This document shows positions 17,870-24,278 of a stretch of 35,379 bases of DNA, one piece after another (the stretch's first letter is position 1; each line of letters starts with the position of its first letter). This DNA is from a bacterium (GTDB taxonomy: Bacteria; Sysuimicrobiota; Sysuimicrobiia; Sysuimicrobiales; Segetimicrobiaceae), in the NCBI GenBank assembly GCA_035295165.1, contig DATGJN010000118.1, positions 1 through 35,379 on the forward strand, in the 5' to 3' direction. A program made the translations under genes and the position numbers. The notes under the pieces were generated by a model, which was not told the DNA's origin, ran no database searches, and saw only the letters and a program-made list of their open reading frames with translations.

Positions 17870-18868
17870 TTAACGAGTCCGCACCGTGACGAACTCGACG
17901 AGCCCGTGCAGGCTCGAGCGGGCGGGCGAGTCGCGCAGGCGCCCAAGCGCCGCCGCGGCGCGGTCCGCGCGCGCGCGCGCGACATCCAGCGCGTAGTCCA
18001 CGGCACCGCACCGAGCCAGAATCTCGCGGACATCCGCGGTGGGATCCTCCCGCGCGTCGCCGTTCGTCCGCGTCAACACCGCCTCCAGGTGCCGCCGATC
18101 CGCCTCCGGCGCGCGGAGCAGCGCGTGGATGATCGGCAGCGTCACCTTGCCGGTCTGGATGTCGCTGCCGATGGGTTTGCCGAGGCTCGACGCGCTCGCC
18201 GTCAGGTCCAGGGCGTCGTCGGTGATCTGAAATGCCATCCCCCACTCGAGGCCGAACGCCGCGAGCGCTGCGGCCTCGTCCTCGCCCGCGCCGGCGGTCA
18301 TCGCTCCGCACCGGCACGCCGCGCTCATCAACTGGGCCGTCTTGCCCTCGATGATGTCGAAGTAGATCGTCTCGTCGGTGTGCGGCGTGTTGCCGTACTT
18401 GATCTGCTTGATCTCCGCCTGGCTCATCCGCACCGTGGCCCACGCCATCGCGGCGGCGAGATCGGCCTGCCGCAACCGCGCGAGCATGTGAAACGCCTTG
18501 CTGAACAAGTAGTCGCCCAACAACACGGCCACCTGATTGCCCCACACCGAGTTCACGGTCGCCTGGCCCCGGCGCAGGTCCGCGGTGTCGATGACGTCGT
18601 CGTGCACCAGCGACGCGACGTGGATCAGCTCGACGGCGCCGGCAATCTCGAGCCGCCCCACGCGGTCCGGCGGCCGCCGTTCGCCGCCGGCGCACGCGAG
18701 CGCGCTGAGGCAGACCAACGCCGGACGGACCATCTTGCCGTGGGTGCGCAGCACGTGCGCGACGAGGTCCCCGATAAACGGGTCGTCGCTCGTCAACTCC
18801 GCCCGCAGACGCCCGTCCAGCGCCTCGAGATCGCCCTGAACGGGCGAGTAGATTTGGCCGAGTTCCAT
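17870..18868 (-). CDS. All-trans polyprenyl diphosphate synthase (long chain)
   Basis: A 332-residue trans-isoprenyl diphosphate synthase that adds isopentenyl units to an allylic diphosphate. Both Asp-rich motifs are present: DDVID at 90-94 and DDALD at 217-221, with GKMVRPALV near the N-terminus and GKTAQLMSAAC in the middle. Small residues precede the first Asp motif (HVASLVHDD), which in this family suggests a long product such as C35-C50, as for menaquinone tails. It could be a heptaprenyl, octaprenyl or related synthase; the chain length cannot be fixed here. It follows the respiratory gene set after about 100 bases, so supply of a quinone to that complex is a reasonable inference. Confidence 0.9.
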   Translation of the reverse strand: MELGQIYSPVQGDLEALDGRLRAELTSDDPFIGDLVAHVLRTHGKMVRPALVCLSALACAGGERRPPDRVGRLEIAGAVELIHVASLVHDDVIDTADLRRGQATVNSVWGNQVAVLLGDYLFSKAFHMLARLRQADLAAAMAWATVRMSQAEIKQIKYGNTPHTDETIYFDIIEGKTAQLMSAACRCGAMTAGAGEDEAAALAAFGLEWGMAFQITDDALDLTASASSLGKPIGSDIQTGKVTLPIIHALLRAPEADRRHLEAVLTRTNGDAREDPTADVREILARCGAVDYALDVARARADRAAAALGRLRDSPARSSLHGLVEFVTVRTR

Positions 18869-18967
18869 CGGATGGTGTGTTCTCGCCGCCCGCCGGGTTT
18901 CCCTGGAGTGGCCGGCGCCCCGGAGCGCCCGGGTGCGGTGGCGCGCGGGCGCCTCGCGACCCTCCGG

Positions 18968-19105
18968 CTACACGTCCGCGACGACGCCGTAGAATGACAC
19001 GAAGAACAGGAGGCCGAACAACAACAGCCAGAAGATCAGGTATCGCCAGTACACGACTGAGACGCTCGGCCCCTGCGACGCGCTCGACGAACGACGTTCC
19101 GCCAT
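18968..19105 (-). CDS. 45-residue single-helix membrane protein of the respiratory cluster
   Basis: A tiny protein with a polar N-terminus of about 18 residues and one strongly hydrophobic helix rich in Leu, Phe and Trp (about 19-43). Its ATG shares one base with the stop of the upstream FlpD-type gene (TGATG), which argues for translation and for membership of the same complex. Single-helix subunits of similar size accompany cytochrome b6f and oxidase complexes; by analogy it may stabilise the membrane part, but no family is recognised. Confidence 0.65.
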   Translation of the reverse strand: MAERRSSSASQGPSVSVVYWRYLIFWLLLFGLLFFVSFYGVVADV

Positions 19106-19617
19106 CACGCCCCCCCCTGCGCCGGCGCCGCGCCGCCGGGTGGTCCGCCGGCCGGGGCCGCCGGCCTCCTCGCCGGCGGGATCGCGGGACCGGGCATGCT
19201 CGCGATCCGCTGGCTGAACGCGCGGACGGCCTCGACAAACTCGGCCGCGGCGTGCTTGCCGTAAAACAGCGCCCCGATGCGCTCGGGATTGATCTTCTGC
19301 CGCTCCAACCGGCGCCGCAGCTGCTCGACCCGGTCCCCGATCAGGTTGTTGCCGAGCCGGTTGAAGCAGTCGCCAAGCGGGCACCCGCAGACGAACGCCC
19401 CGTCGGCGCCGTTTCGCAGCGCGAACTCCAGCCACGCCGGCCGCGTGAACCCGGAGCACGGGATCTTGATCAGGGTGACGTTCGGGAGGTCCCGCATCGT
19501 TCCGTCCTCGCGCGTCACCCCATCGGACGCAACCGACCAGTCGCAGAGGAACCCGACGATCTTGGGACCCCGGCCCGCGGCGGGCATGGGTTGTGGACGA
19601 TCGGCTAGCTCCGGCAT
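19105..19617 (-). CDS. FlpD/MvhD-type iron-sulfur electron-transfer protein
   Basis: A 170-residue protein of the FlpD/MvhD (methyl-viologen-reducing hydrogenase delta subunit) family. Seen are the N-terminal PKIVGFLCDWSV (C25), the conserved IPCSGFTRPAW (C54), and AFVCGCPLGDCFNRLGNN with C77, C79 and C84. These cysteines should bind a [2Fe-2S] cluster. In methanogens and relatives this protein passes electrons to HdrA for flavin-based bifurcation. Here no HdrA, hydrogenase or formate dehydrogenase gene is visible; the gene instead overlaps the end of the cytochrome b-ferredoxin fusion by 13 bases. The ATG at 19617 has GGAGAAGG upstream; a second ATG at 19587 is possible. The last 25 or so residues are a Pro/Ala/Gly tail of low complexity. 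Confidence 0.88.
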   Translation of the reverse strand: MPELADRPQPMPAAGRGPKIVGFLCDWSVASDGVTREDGTMRDLPNVTLIKIPCSGFTRPAWLEFALRNGADGAFVCGCPLGDCFNRLGNNLIGDRVEQLRRRLERQKINPERIGALFYGKHAAAEFVEAVRAFSQRIASMPGPAIPPARRPAAPAGGPPGGAAPAQGGA

Positions 19618-20762
19618 GCGCTCAGCACCTTCTCCTGAATATCCTTTTGGAGAAACCGCGGAAGTTCGAGCGCCTCGAACGGGCACGCCCCGACGCAGAT
19701 CCCGCACTCGACGCATCGCGACTCGAGGATGACCGCCCGCAGCTTGCGCGCCTGCGCGGCTTTTGTCACGCCCGGATTGGGAGTCGGCACCATCACGATG
19801 GCGTTGTACGGGCAGTCGTAGTAGCACAGCTCGCACCCCGTGCAGTTCGCGTCGATCACCTGCGCGACGCCCGAGTCCTTGATGCCGAGCTCCTTACGGG
19901 TCTCGGGAAGCTGGTACGGGATATAGAGGCCGTACGCCACGATCACGACGGCGAGCGCGATCAGCACCAGCGGCGGCAGGAACCGCATGGCCCAGTACGG
20001 TGTCAGGAACAGCCAGTCGACCGCCAGATCGGTCGGCGTGTGCAGCGCCGACGCCGGCGCCTGGCTGCTGACCGGGATGAGCCCGGTCAGCAACAGCACG
20101 AACCCGAGCGCGAACAGGGTCCACACGGCGGGCGGCCACACCTTAGGATGGCGGATACGCGTGTAGTGCCACCAGAGGAAGACGTACAGGCCGACTGCGG
20201 GTCCGACGTGGAGGAACAGGATCCGGGGCAAGAGCAGGTTCGTCAGGCCTTCGCCGCCGAACAGCGCGTGGCGCAGCCACCCGCCGACGAGCGGCACCTG
20301 CCCGGCCGCGTTCGCGGTCATTGCCACGAGCGCCGCGCTACGCTGGTCCCAGACGAGCACGTAGCCCGTCACGCCGATGAACCCCGCGAAGAGGAGCAGC
20401 ATCATACCGCTGATCCACGGTTCGTCCCGGGAGAACCGAAACCGCTCGGTGAACCAGTTGCGGAAGAAGTGCAGGAGGATCACGATCATGAACCCGTCGG
20501 CCGCGTACCGGTGGATGCCGCGGATGATCTGGCCGTACGGGACGTCGACCGTCAGGAACTGCACCGACGTGTAGGCTTGGTCGAACGACGGGGCGTAGTA
20601 CAGGAACAGGAAGATGCCCGACAGGATCAGCACCGTGAGGAACAGGTTGGCGAGGCCGCCGGTGTAGTAGAGCGGGTTGAAGTCCTCCGGGTACACCCGC
20701 GCGACGACGGTGTCCAGCCGAAGCGTGGCGTCGAGCAACCGGCCGAGCAGCCGTCTATACAC
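19605..20762 (-). CDS. Cytochrome b fused to a two-cluster [4Fe-4S] ferredoxin domain
   Basis: A 385-residue fusion. Residues about 1-290 form a cytochrome b with roughly seven to eight membrane helices. The four heme ligands are present: H84 and H98 in one helix, H185 and H199 in another, each pair 14 apart. The region matching the quinol-site PEWY loop reads VDWLF. The C-terminal domain (about 300-375) has two complete ferredoxin motifs: C307, C310, C313, C317 and C350, C353, C356, C360, each followed by Pro, suited to two [4Fe-4S] clusters on the cytoplasmic side. The ATG at 20762 overlaps the previous small membrane gene and the stop overlaps the FlpD-type gene. The arrangement suggests electron flow between a quinone pocket and soluble low-potential carriers; the direction cannot be told. 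Confidence 0.92.
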   Translation of the reverse strand: MYRRLLGRLLDATLRLDTVVARVYPEDFNPLYYTGGLANLFLTVLILSGIFLFLYYAPSFDQAYTSVQFLTVDVPYGQIIRGIHRYAADGFMIVILLHFFRNWFTERFRFSRDEPWISGMMLLLFAGFIGVTGYVLVWDQRSAALVAMTANAAGQVPLVGGWLRHALFGGEGLTNLLLPRILFLHVGPAVGLYVFLWWHYTRIRHPKVWPPAVWTLFALGFVLLLTGLIPVSSQAPASALHTPTDLAVDWLFLTPYWAMRFLPPLVLIALAVVIVAYGLYIPYQLPETRKELGIKDSGVAQVIDANCTGCELCYYDCPYNAIVMVPTPNPGVTKAAQARKLRAVILESRCVECGICVGACPFEALELPRFLQKDIQEKVLSACRS

Positions 20763-20949
20763 CCGTAAACCCTCCCTTGCGCAGGAACAACAGGATGAAC
20801 GAGTACGCGAGCAGGATCACCCCGATCAAGCTCCCCCCCAACAGCGGGTGATTCGTGAGCTCGCCCCAGACGATCCCAACGATGCACACCAGGCTCACCA
20901 GCGACAGAATCGCGATCCACGTTCCGTAGATCGACGCCCGGTCGGCCAT
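20755..20949 (-). CDS. 64-residue two-helix membrane protein of the respiratory cluster
   Basis: A small hydrophobic protein with two predicted helices (about 11-30 and 36-56) and a basic C-terminus ending LLFLRKGGFTGV. The ATG at 20949 has GGAGG eight bases upstream, a strong site; the in-frame GTG at 20958 would overlap it. The stop overlaps the start of the cytochrome b-ferredoxin gene by eight bases, implying coupling. No family is recognised. The context suggests a structural subunit of the same complex. Confidence 0.7.
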   Translation of the reverse strand: MADRASIYGTWIAILSLVSLVCIVGIVWGELTNHPLLGGSLIGVILLAYSFILLFLRKGGFTGV

Positions 20950-20954
20950 GCCGA

Positions 20955-21272
20955 TCACCTCCCCCTACCCGGCCCGGCCGACGGGTGGGCGGCCGGCCAC
21001 GTCGTGGCGTGGCGTCCCGCCGCGTCGCGCCGCGCCAGCACCCACTCGTACAGGCCCACCCGACGGCGCACCCGCCCGGCCGCGCGGTCCACCTCGTACA
21101 GTACGAACCCGAGCCACAGCATCACCACGACGAGGCCGGCCGCGAGGGCGACGACCGCCGCGGCGGCGTCGATCGTCGGCGCCGCACGCCACGCGCGCCA
21201 CGCCGAGAGAAACTCGCTGAGCCCCAGCGTCGCCGCGGCGAGGAGCGCATAGAACAGGAGCTTGCGCCGCAC
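20955..21272 (-). CDS. 105-residue two-helix membrane protein of the respiratory cluster
   Basis: A small protein starting with a basic MRRK and a short helix (about 5-22), then a second long hydrophobic helix (about 37-62), then a basic tail with LYEVDRAAGRVRRRVGLYEWVLARRD. The start is a GTG at 21272, only three bases after the cytochrome b stop. The final 25 residues are low complexity. No family is recognised; its fixed place between two cytochrome b genes suggests an assembly or accessory subunit. Confidence 0.65.
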   Translation of the reverse strand: MRRKLLFYALLAAATLGLSEFLSAWRAWRAAPTIDAAAAVVALAAGLVVVMLWLGFVLYEVDRAAGRVRRRVGLYEWVLARRDAAGRHATTWPAAHPSAGPGRGR

Positions 21273-21275
21273 GGC

Positions 21276-22430
21276 CTACGACGCCCCGGCGGGCCGCGCC
21301 GCCGGGCGTCCGCCGGTCCCCGCCGCGGCCGCGCGCCTGGCCCGGCCGCGGCGGTAGCTCAACTCCCACAGAAACGCCGCGAGCATCACGAGGACGGTGA
21401 TGCCCCAGATGAACGGCGGATCCCGGGAGATCACGGCGATGTTCAGCATAATGAGCGCGCTGAACCCGATCCAGTACACGAGCGCGAGCACGCCGACGAC
21501 GAAGAACAGCGGGCGCTGCGTCGGCAGCGTCTCCTTCGTGCGGTCGAGAAACGGCACGAGCATGCCGTACCCAATCAGCAGCGCTGGCGCGACGCCGGCC
21601 CACAACGGCGGCATGTATTTCACGACCTGGTACAGCGCGAGGAAGTACCAGTCCGAAAGCACGGGCAGCGGCGTTCGGTTGTTGTTCGCCCACTGGCCGA
21701 GGTCCGGCAGGTTGGTGAAGCTCACGAACGCGAGGAAACTCAGCACGAGCACGATCGCGAACGCCGAGAGATTGAGGTGGCGGCGGCGCGTCCGGTAGAA
21801 GAACGTCTCCGCCACGATCGCGAGGACGATCGAGATCCCGAAGTGGATCGCGTAGAACCGGGTCAGCGTGCCCTGGCCGAGCGCCGGCCCGCCAAGAAAG
21901 ATGTACGCGGTCGCGTGGCCCAGGCCGAGGTTTCCGAGGATCGGGATCTCGTCGTAGTATGTCGGCACGGTCAAGATCACCTTCGCCGCCCAGAACGCCC
22001 GCTGGTTCCACTCCAGCGTGTACCCGGTGACGCCCGAGATCATCGCCAGCACGAGCGACGCGAACAGGATCATCCACGTGAGCTCGCCCGGCTTCTTGTA
22101 CTCGCCGGCGAAGTACATGCGGTAGATCCGCAGCGTGATGCACGTGATCAGCATGTCACCGCCGTATTTGTGGAGCCCGCGCACCAGCCAGCCGAAGGGG
22201 ATGTCGTAGGTGATGTGCTCGATCGAGCGGTACGCGCCGGTCGTCGTCGGGATGTACCACAGCATCAGCACGACCCCGGAGACGATCACGACCATCCACG
22301 ACAACCAGACCAGGCTCCCCAGAATGTACAGGGGGTTGTCCTGGCGCGCCGTCTTCGTTTCGTCGAAGAGGTCCAGGTGCTGCTTGCGGTCCTGGAACCA
22401 TTCCTTCAGGTTTGCGAGTACCGCCTCCAC
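21276..22430 (-). CDS. Cytochrome b subunit of a Rieske/cytochrome b complex, n-side heme ligands missing
   Basis: A 384-residue cytochrome b with N- and C-terminal parts joined (about eight helices). Seen are RFYAIHFGIS in helix D and SDWYF (259-263) in the position of the PEWY/PDWYF quinol-oxidation loop. Of the four expected heme ligands only the p-side pair is present, H87 and H196. Fourteen residues after H87 stands R101 instead of His, and 14 and 15 residues after H196 stand F210 and F211. I re-translated both helices from the bases and the substitutions are real in this sequence. In the known family this would remove heme bH (bn). The ATG at 22430 follows the Rieske gene after 47 bases. 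Confidence 0.92.
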   Translation of the reverse strand: MEAVLANLKEWFQDRKQHLDLFDETKTARQDNPLYILGSLVWLSWMVVIVSGVVLMLWYIPTTTGAYRSIEHITYDIPFGWLVRGLHKYGGDMLITCITLRIYRMYFAGEYKKPGELTWMILFASLVLAMISGVTGYTLEWNQRAFWAAKVILTVPTYYDEIPILGNLGLGHATAYIFLGGPALGQGTLTRFYAIHFGISIVLAIVAETFFYRTRRRHLNLSAFAIVLVLSFLAFVSFTNLPDLGQWANNNRTPLPVLSDWYFLALYQVVKYMPPLWAGVAPALLIGYGMLVPFLDRTKETLPTQRPLFFVVGVLALVYWIGFSALIMLNIAVISRDPPFIWGITVLVMLAAFLWELSYRRGRARRAAAAGTGGRPAARPAGAS

Positions 22431-22477
22431 CGCTTACCTCCAACCTCCCGCCGTGGGCCCGCTGGGCCGCCCGCCGC

Positions 22478-23152
22478 CTACGCGCCTTGCGGCGCCGCCG
22501 GGTCCGTGGGCCGGCACTGCGCGATCGCCCCCACCTCGGCCCCGGTGACGACGATGTCGTCCCCGCGAATCTCGAACTTGAAGTAGCGTGCGCCCCGTGG
22601 CGCCGGACCGGAGATCACGTTTCCGGGGTTGTCGGGGTACTCGGGATCGTAAATACTGAAGTGACACGGACACGCCATCAGCGCGTGCTGTTCCCAGTTG
22701 GGCGGCGTAAAGCCGCCGTACCCGGCCGAGACCTCGTGGTAGTCGGACACGTAGTTGTAGATGCACCCGAGATGCGGGCAAATGCGGGAGAACAGCACGA
22801 TGTCGGTCTCCCCGTTGAAGCCGACGAAGCCCTCACTGTTCACGAACTTCACCTTCTTCGGGAGCCGGACCGCCACGCCGGGAACGTTGCTGGCCTCCTC
22901 CCCGTCCGGTGTGTACTGGACGAACTTCTGCACGTAGGTGAAGTAGAAGGAGTCCCACGGCTTCGCGAGCTGGGAGACCTTCCCAATCACCTGAGCGCCA
23001 CCCTGCGGCAGGTCGGGCGCGATCGTGAAGATGCCCCAGGGCTTGTCGTTCGGCTTCAGGTACCGGAACAGCGGCGAGAGGATCGCGACGAGGCCCCCGA
23101 TCACCGGGATCGCCGTCAGCGCCTTGAGCACGCTCCGCCTGTCGAATTTCAT
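22478..23152 (-). CDS. Rieske [2Fe-2S] iron-sulfur protein
   Basis: A 224-residue Rieske subunit that should pass electrons from quinol at the cytochrome b to cytochrome c. Box I is CPHLGC (C125, H127, C130) and box II is CPCHFSIYD (C161, C163, H164), giving the two Cys and two His ligands and the usual disulfide pair. The N-terminus reads FDRRSVLKAL followed by a hydrophobic segment (about 11-28), a twin-arginine signal that probably stays as the membrane anchor. An insertion lies between the two boxes (YNYVSDYHEVSAGYGGFTPPNW), of a kind found in several Gram-positive-type Rieske proteins. It follows the cytochrome c gene by 39 bases. Confidence 0.95.
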   Translation of the reverse strand: MKFDRRSVLKALTAIPVIGGLVAILSPLFRYLKPNDKPWGIFTIAPDLPQGGAQVIGKVSQLAKPWDSFYFTYVQKFVQYTPDGEEASNVPGVAVRLPKKVKFVNSEGFVGFNGETDIVLFSRICPHLGCIYNYVSDYHEVSAGYGGFTPPNWEQHALMACPCHFSIYDPEYPDNPGNVISGPAPRGARYFKFEIRGDDIVVTGAEVGAIAQCRPTDPAAPQGA

Positions 23153-23191
23153 CCGATCCGCTCCCCCTGCGTCACGTCCCGCCGCTTGTCC

Positions 23192-24064
23192 CTACTTGAT
23201 CGGCGGGTGCTTGTAGAAGAAGGTGTAGACGTAGTCCACGAGGTTGTTGACCTCGGCCGTGCTCAGCTTGCCCCGATAGCTCGGCATCGGTCCGCCGCCG
23301 TCGAGGATCGCGTTCGTGAGGTCCGCCCCGTTGCGCTGCACCATGTAGTTGATGTCGGTAAAGATACCCGGCCCTTCGTTGCGCGACCACGACCAGATCT
23401 GCGCCGCCATCTCCTGGCGGCGCGGGCCCTTGCCGTCGCCGTTGACGCCGTGGCACTGCGCGCACTGCGCTTCGTACAGACGCTTGCCCGCGCTCAACCC
23501 CTCGGGCGTGGTCCGGAACATCATCTCGTACACGTTCGCGTCCCACCGCTCAGCGTTCGTCAGTGTCTGCTGCTTGTTGGCGCCGAACGAGGCCTCGGGC
23601 CCGAACGCCGGCATCGCGGTGTACGCCCGCCCATCCGTGACGGTCTGGAACATGATCGCCGGGGTGATTACGCTCTCCAAATCGCGGTTGTGGAAATCGG
23701 CGGGCTTGCTCGGCACCGTCGGGCGGTGGATCGTGATCCCGAACAAGCCGACCACCAGCGCCAGTACGTCGTGTTGGGGCTCGACGAGCGTCGGCGCCAT
23801 CGGCCCGTTGCCGTGCCCGTCCATCCCGTGGCACACCGCGCAGTTCTGCCCGTACACCTGCTTGCCCGTGATCGCGTCCGGCACGATCGGCCGGTCGTTC
23901 TCGTCCGCCACGAGCGGCGTCTCGACATTCTCCGCCGGCGGGAGGGTCATGGGCGTCCGGGTGCCCTGAAGTCCGGTCCGGGGTTGGCAACCGGCGACCA
24001 CGACCGCGGCCGCGATCACCAGCAACAAGGCAGCCGGACGCGTCCGGCCGAACCCTCTCAGCAT
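23192..24064 (-). CDS. Diheme cytochrome c lipoprotein
   Basis: A 290-residue exported electron carrier. The signal peptide ends in a lipobox VAGC (C26), so it is probably lipid-anchored. Two class I-like cytochrome c domains follow: CAVCH at 75-79 with likely axial M151 (YTAMPAFG), and CAQCH at 201-205 with likely axial M260 (GPMPSYRG). The ATG at 24064 has GAGAGGG about six bases upstream. It heads the cluster cytochrome c-Rieske-cytochrome b and probably accepts electrons from the Rieske protein. Heme attachment would require the Ccm proteins encoded just upstream. Confidence 0.93.
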   Translation of the reverse strand: MLRGFGRTRPAALLLVIAAAVVVAGCQPRTGLQGTRTPMTLPPAENVETPLVADENDRPIVPDAITGKQVYGQNCAVCHGMDGHGNGPMAPTLVEPQHDVLALVVGLFGITIHRPTVPSKPADFHNRDLESVITPAIMFQTVTDGRAYTAMPAFGPEASFGANKQQTLTNAERWDANVYEMMFRTTPEGLSAGKRLYEAQCAQCHGVNGDGKGPRRQEMAAQIWSWSRNEGPGIFTDINYMVQRNGADLTNAILDGGGPMPSYRGKLSTAEVNNLVDYVYTFFYKHPPIK

Positions 24065-24278
24065 GCAGGCCCTCTCTTCCACGCCCATGGGCGCAGGCTG
24101 TATACGGCAACACAGAACCACGCCGTCGTGGCCTCACGCGACCGGCGCGGCTCCAGGTAAAAACGCACGCGGGACTCTCTGGTTCCACGGCGTCCTGATT
24201 CTCTCCTTCCCGCTGGGCGGGACGGCTCCCTGCGCGCCGCAGGCTGTGACGCGGTTCCAAGGCGGTTCGGGGCGCGCC
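24065..24278 (-). other. Leader/spacer before the respiratory gene set
   Basis: A 214-base non-coding gap separates the cytochrome maturation genes from the cytochrome c gene. It contains a small hairpin (TCCCG/CGGGA) and a purine-rich GGGAAGGAGAGAATCAGG stretch that looks like a ribosome binding site followed by GTG, but the frame after it is not protein-like. I looked for riboswitch motifs and found none I can name. A promoter could lie here; no clear one is seen. Confidence 0.35.

Noticed and set aside
16853-18997. A 714-residue plus-strand frame
   Set aside because: It runs antisense to the histidine kinase and polyprenyl synthase genes, whose motifs are complete; its composition is the Arg/His/Pro-rich pattern of a GC-rich shadow.
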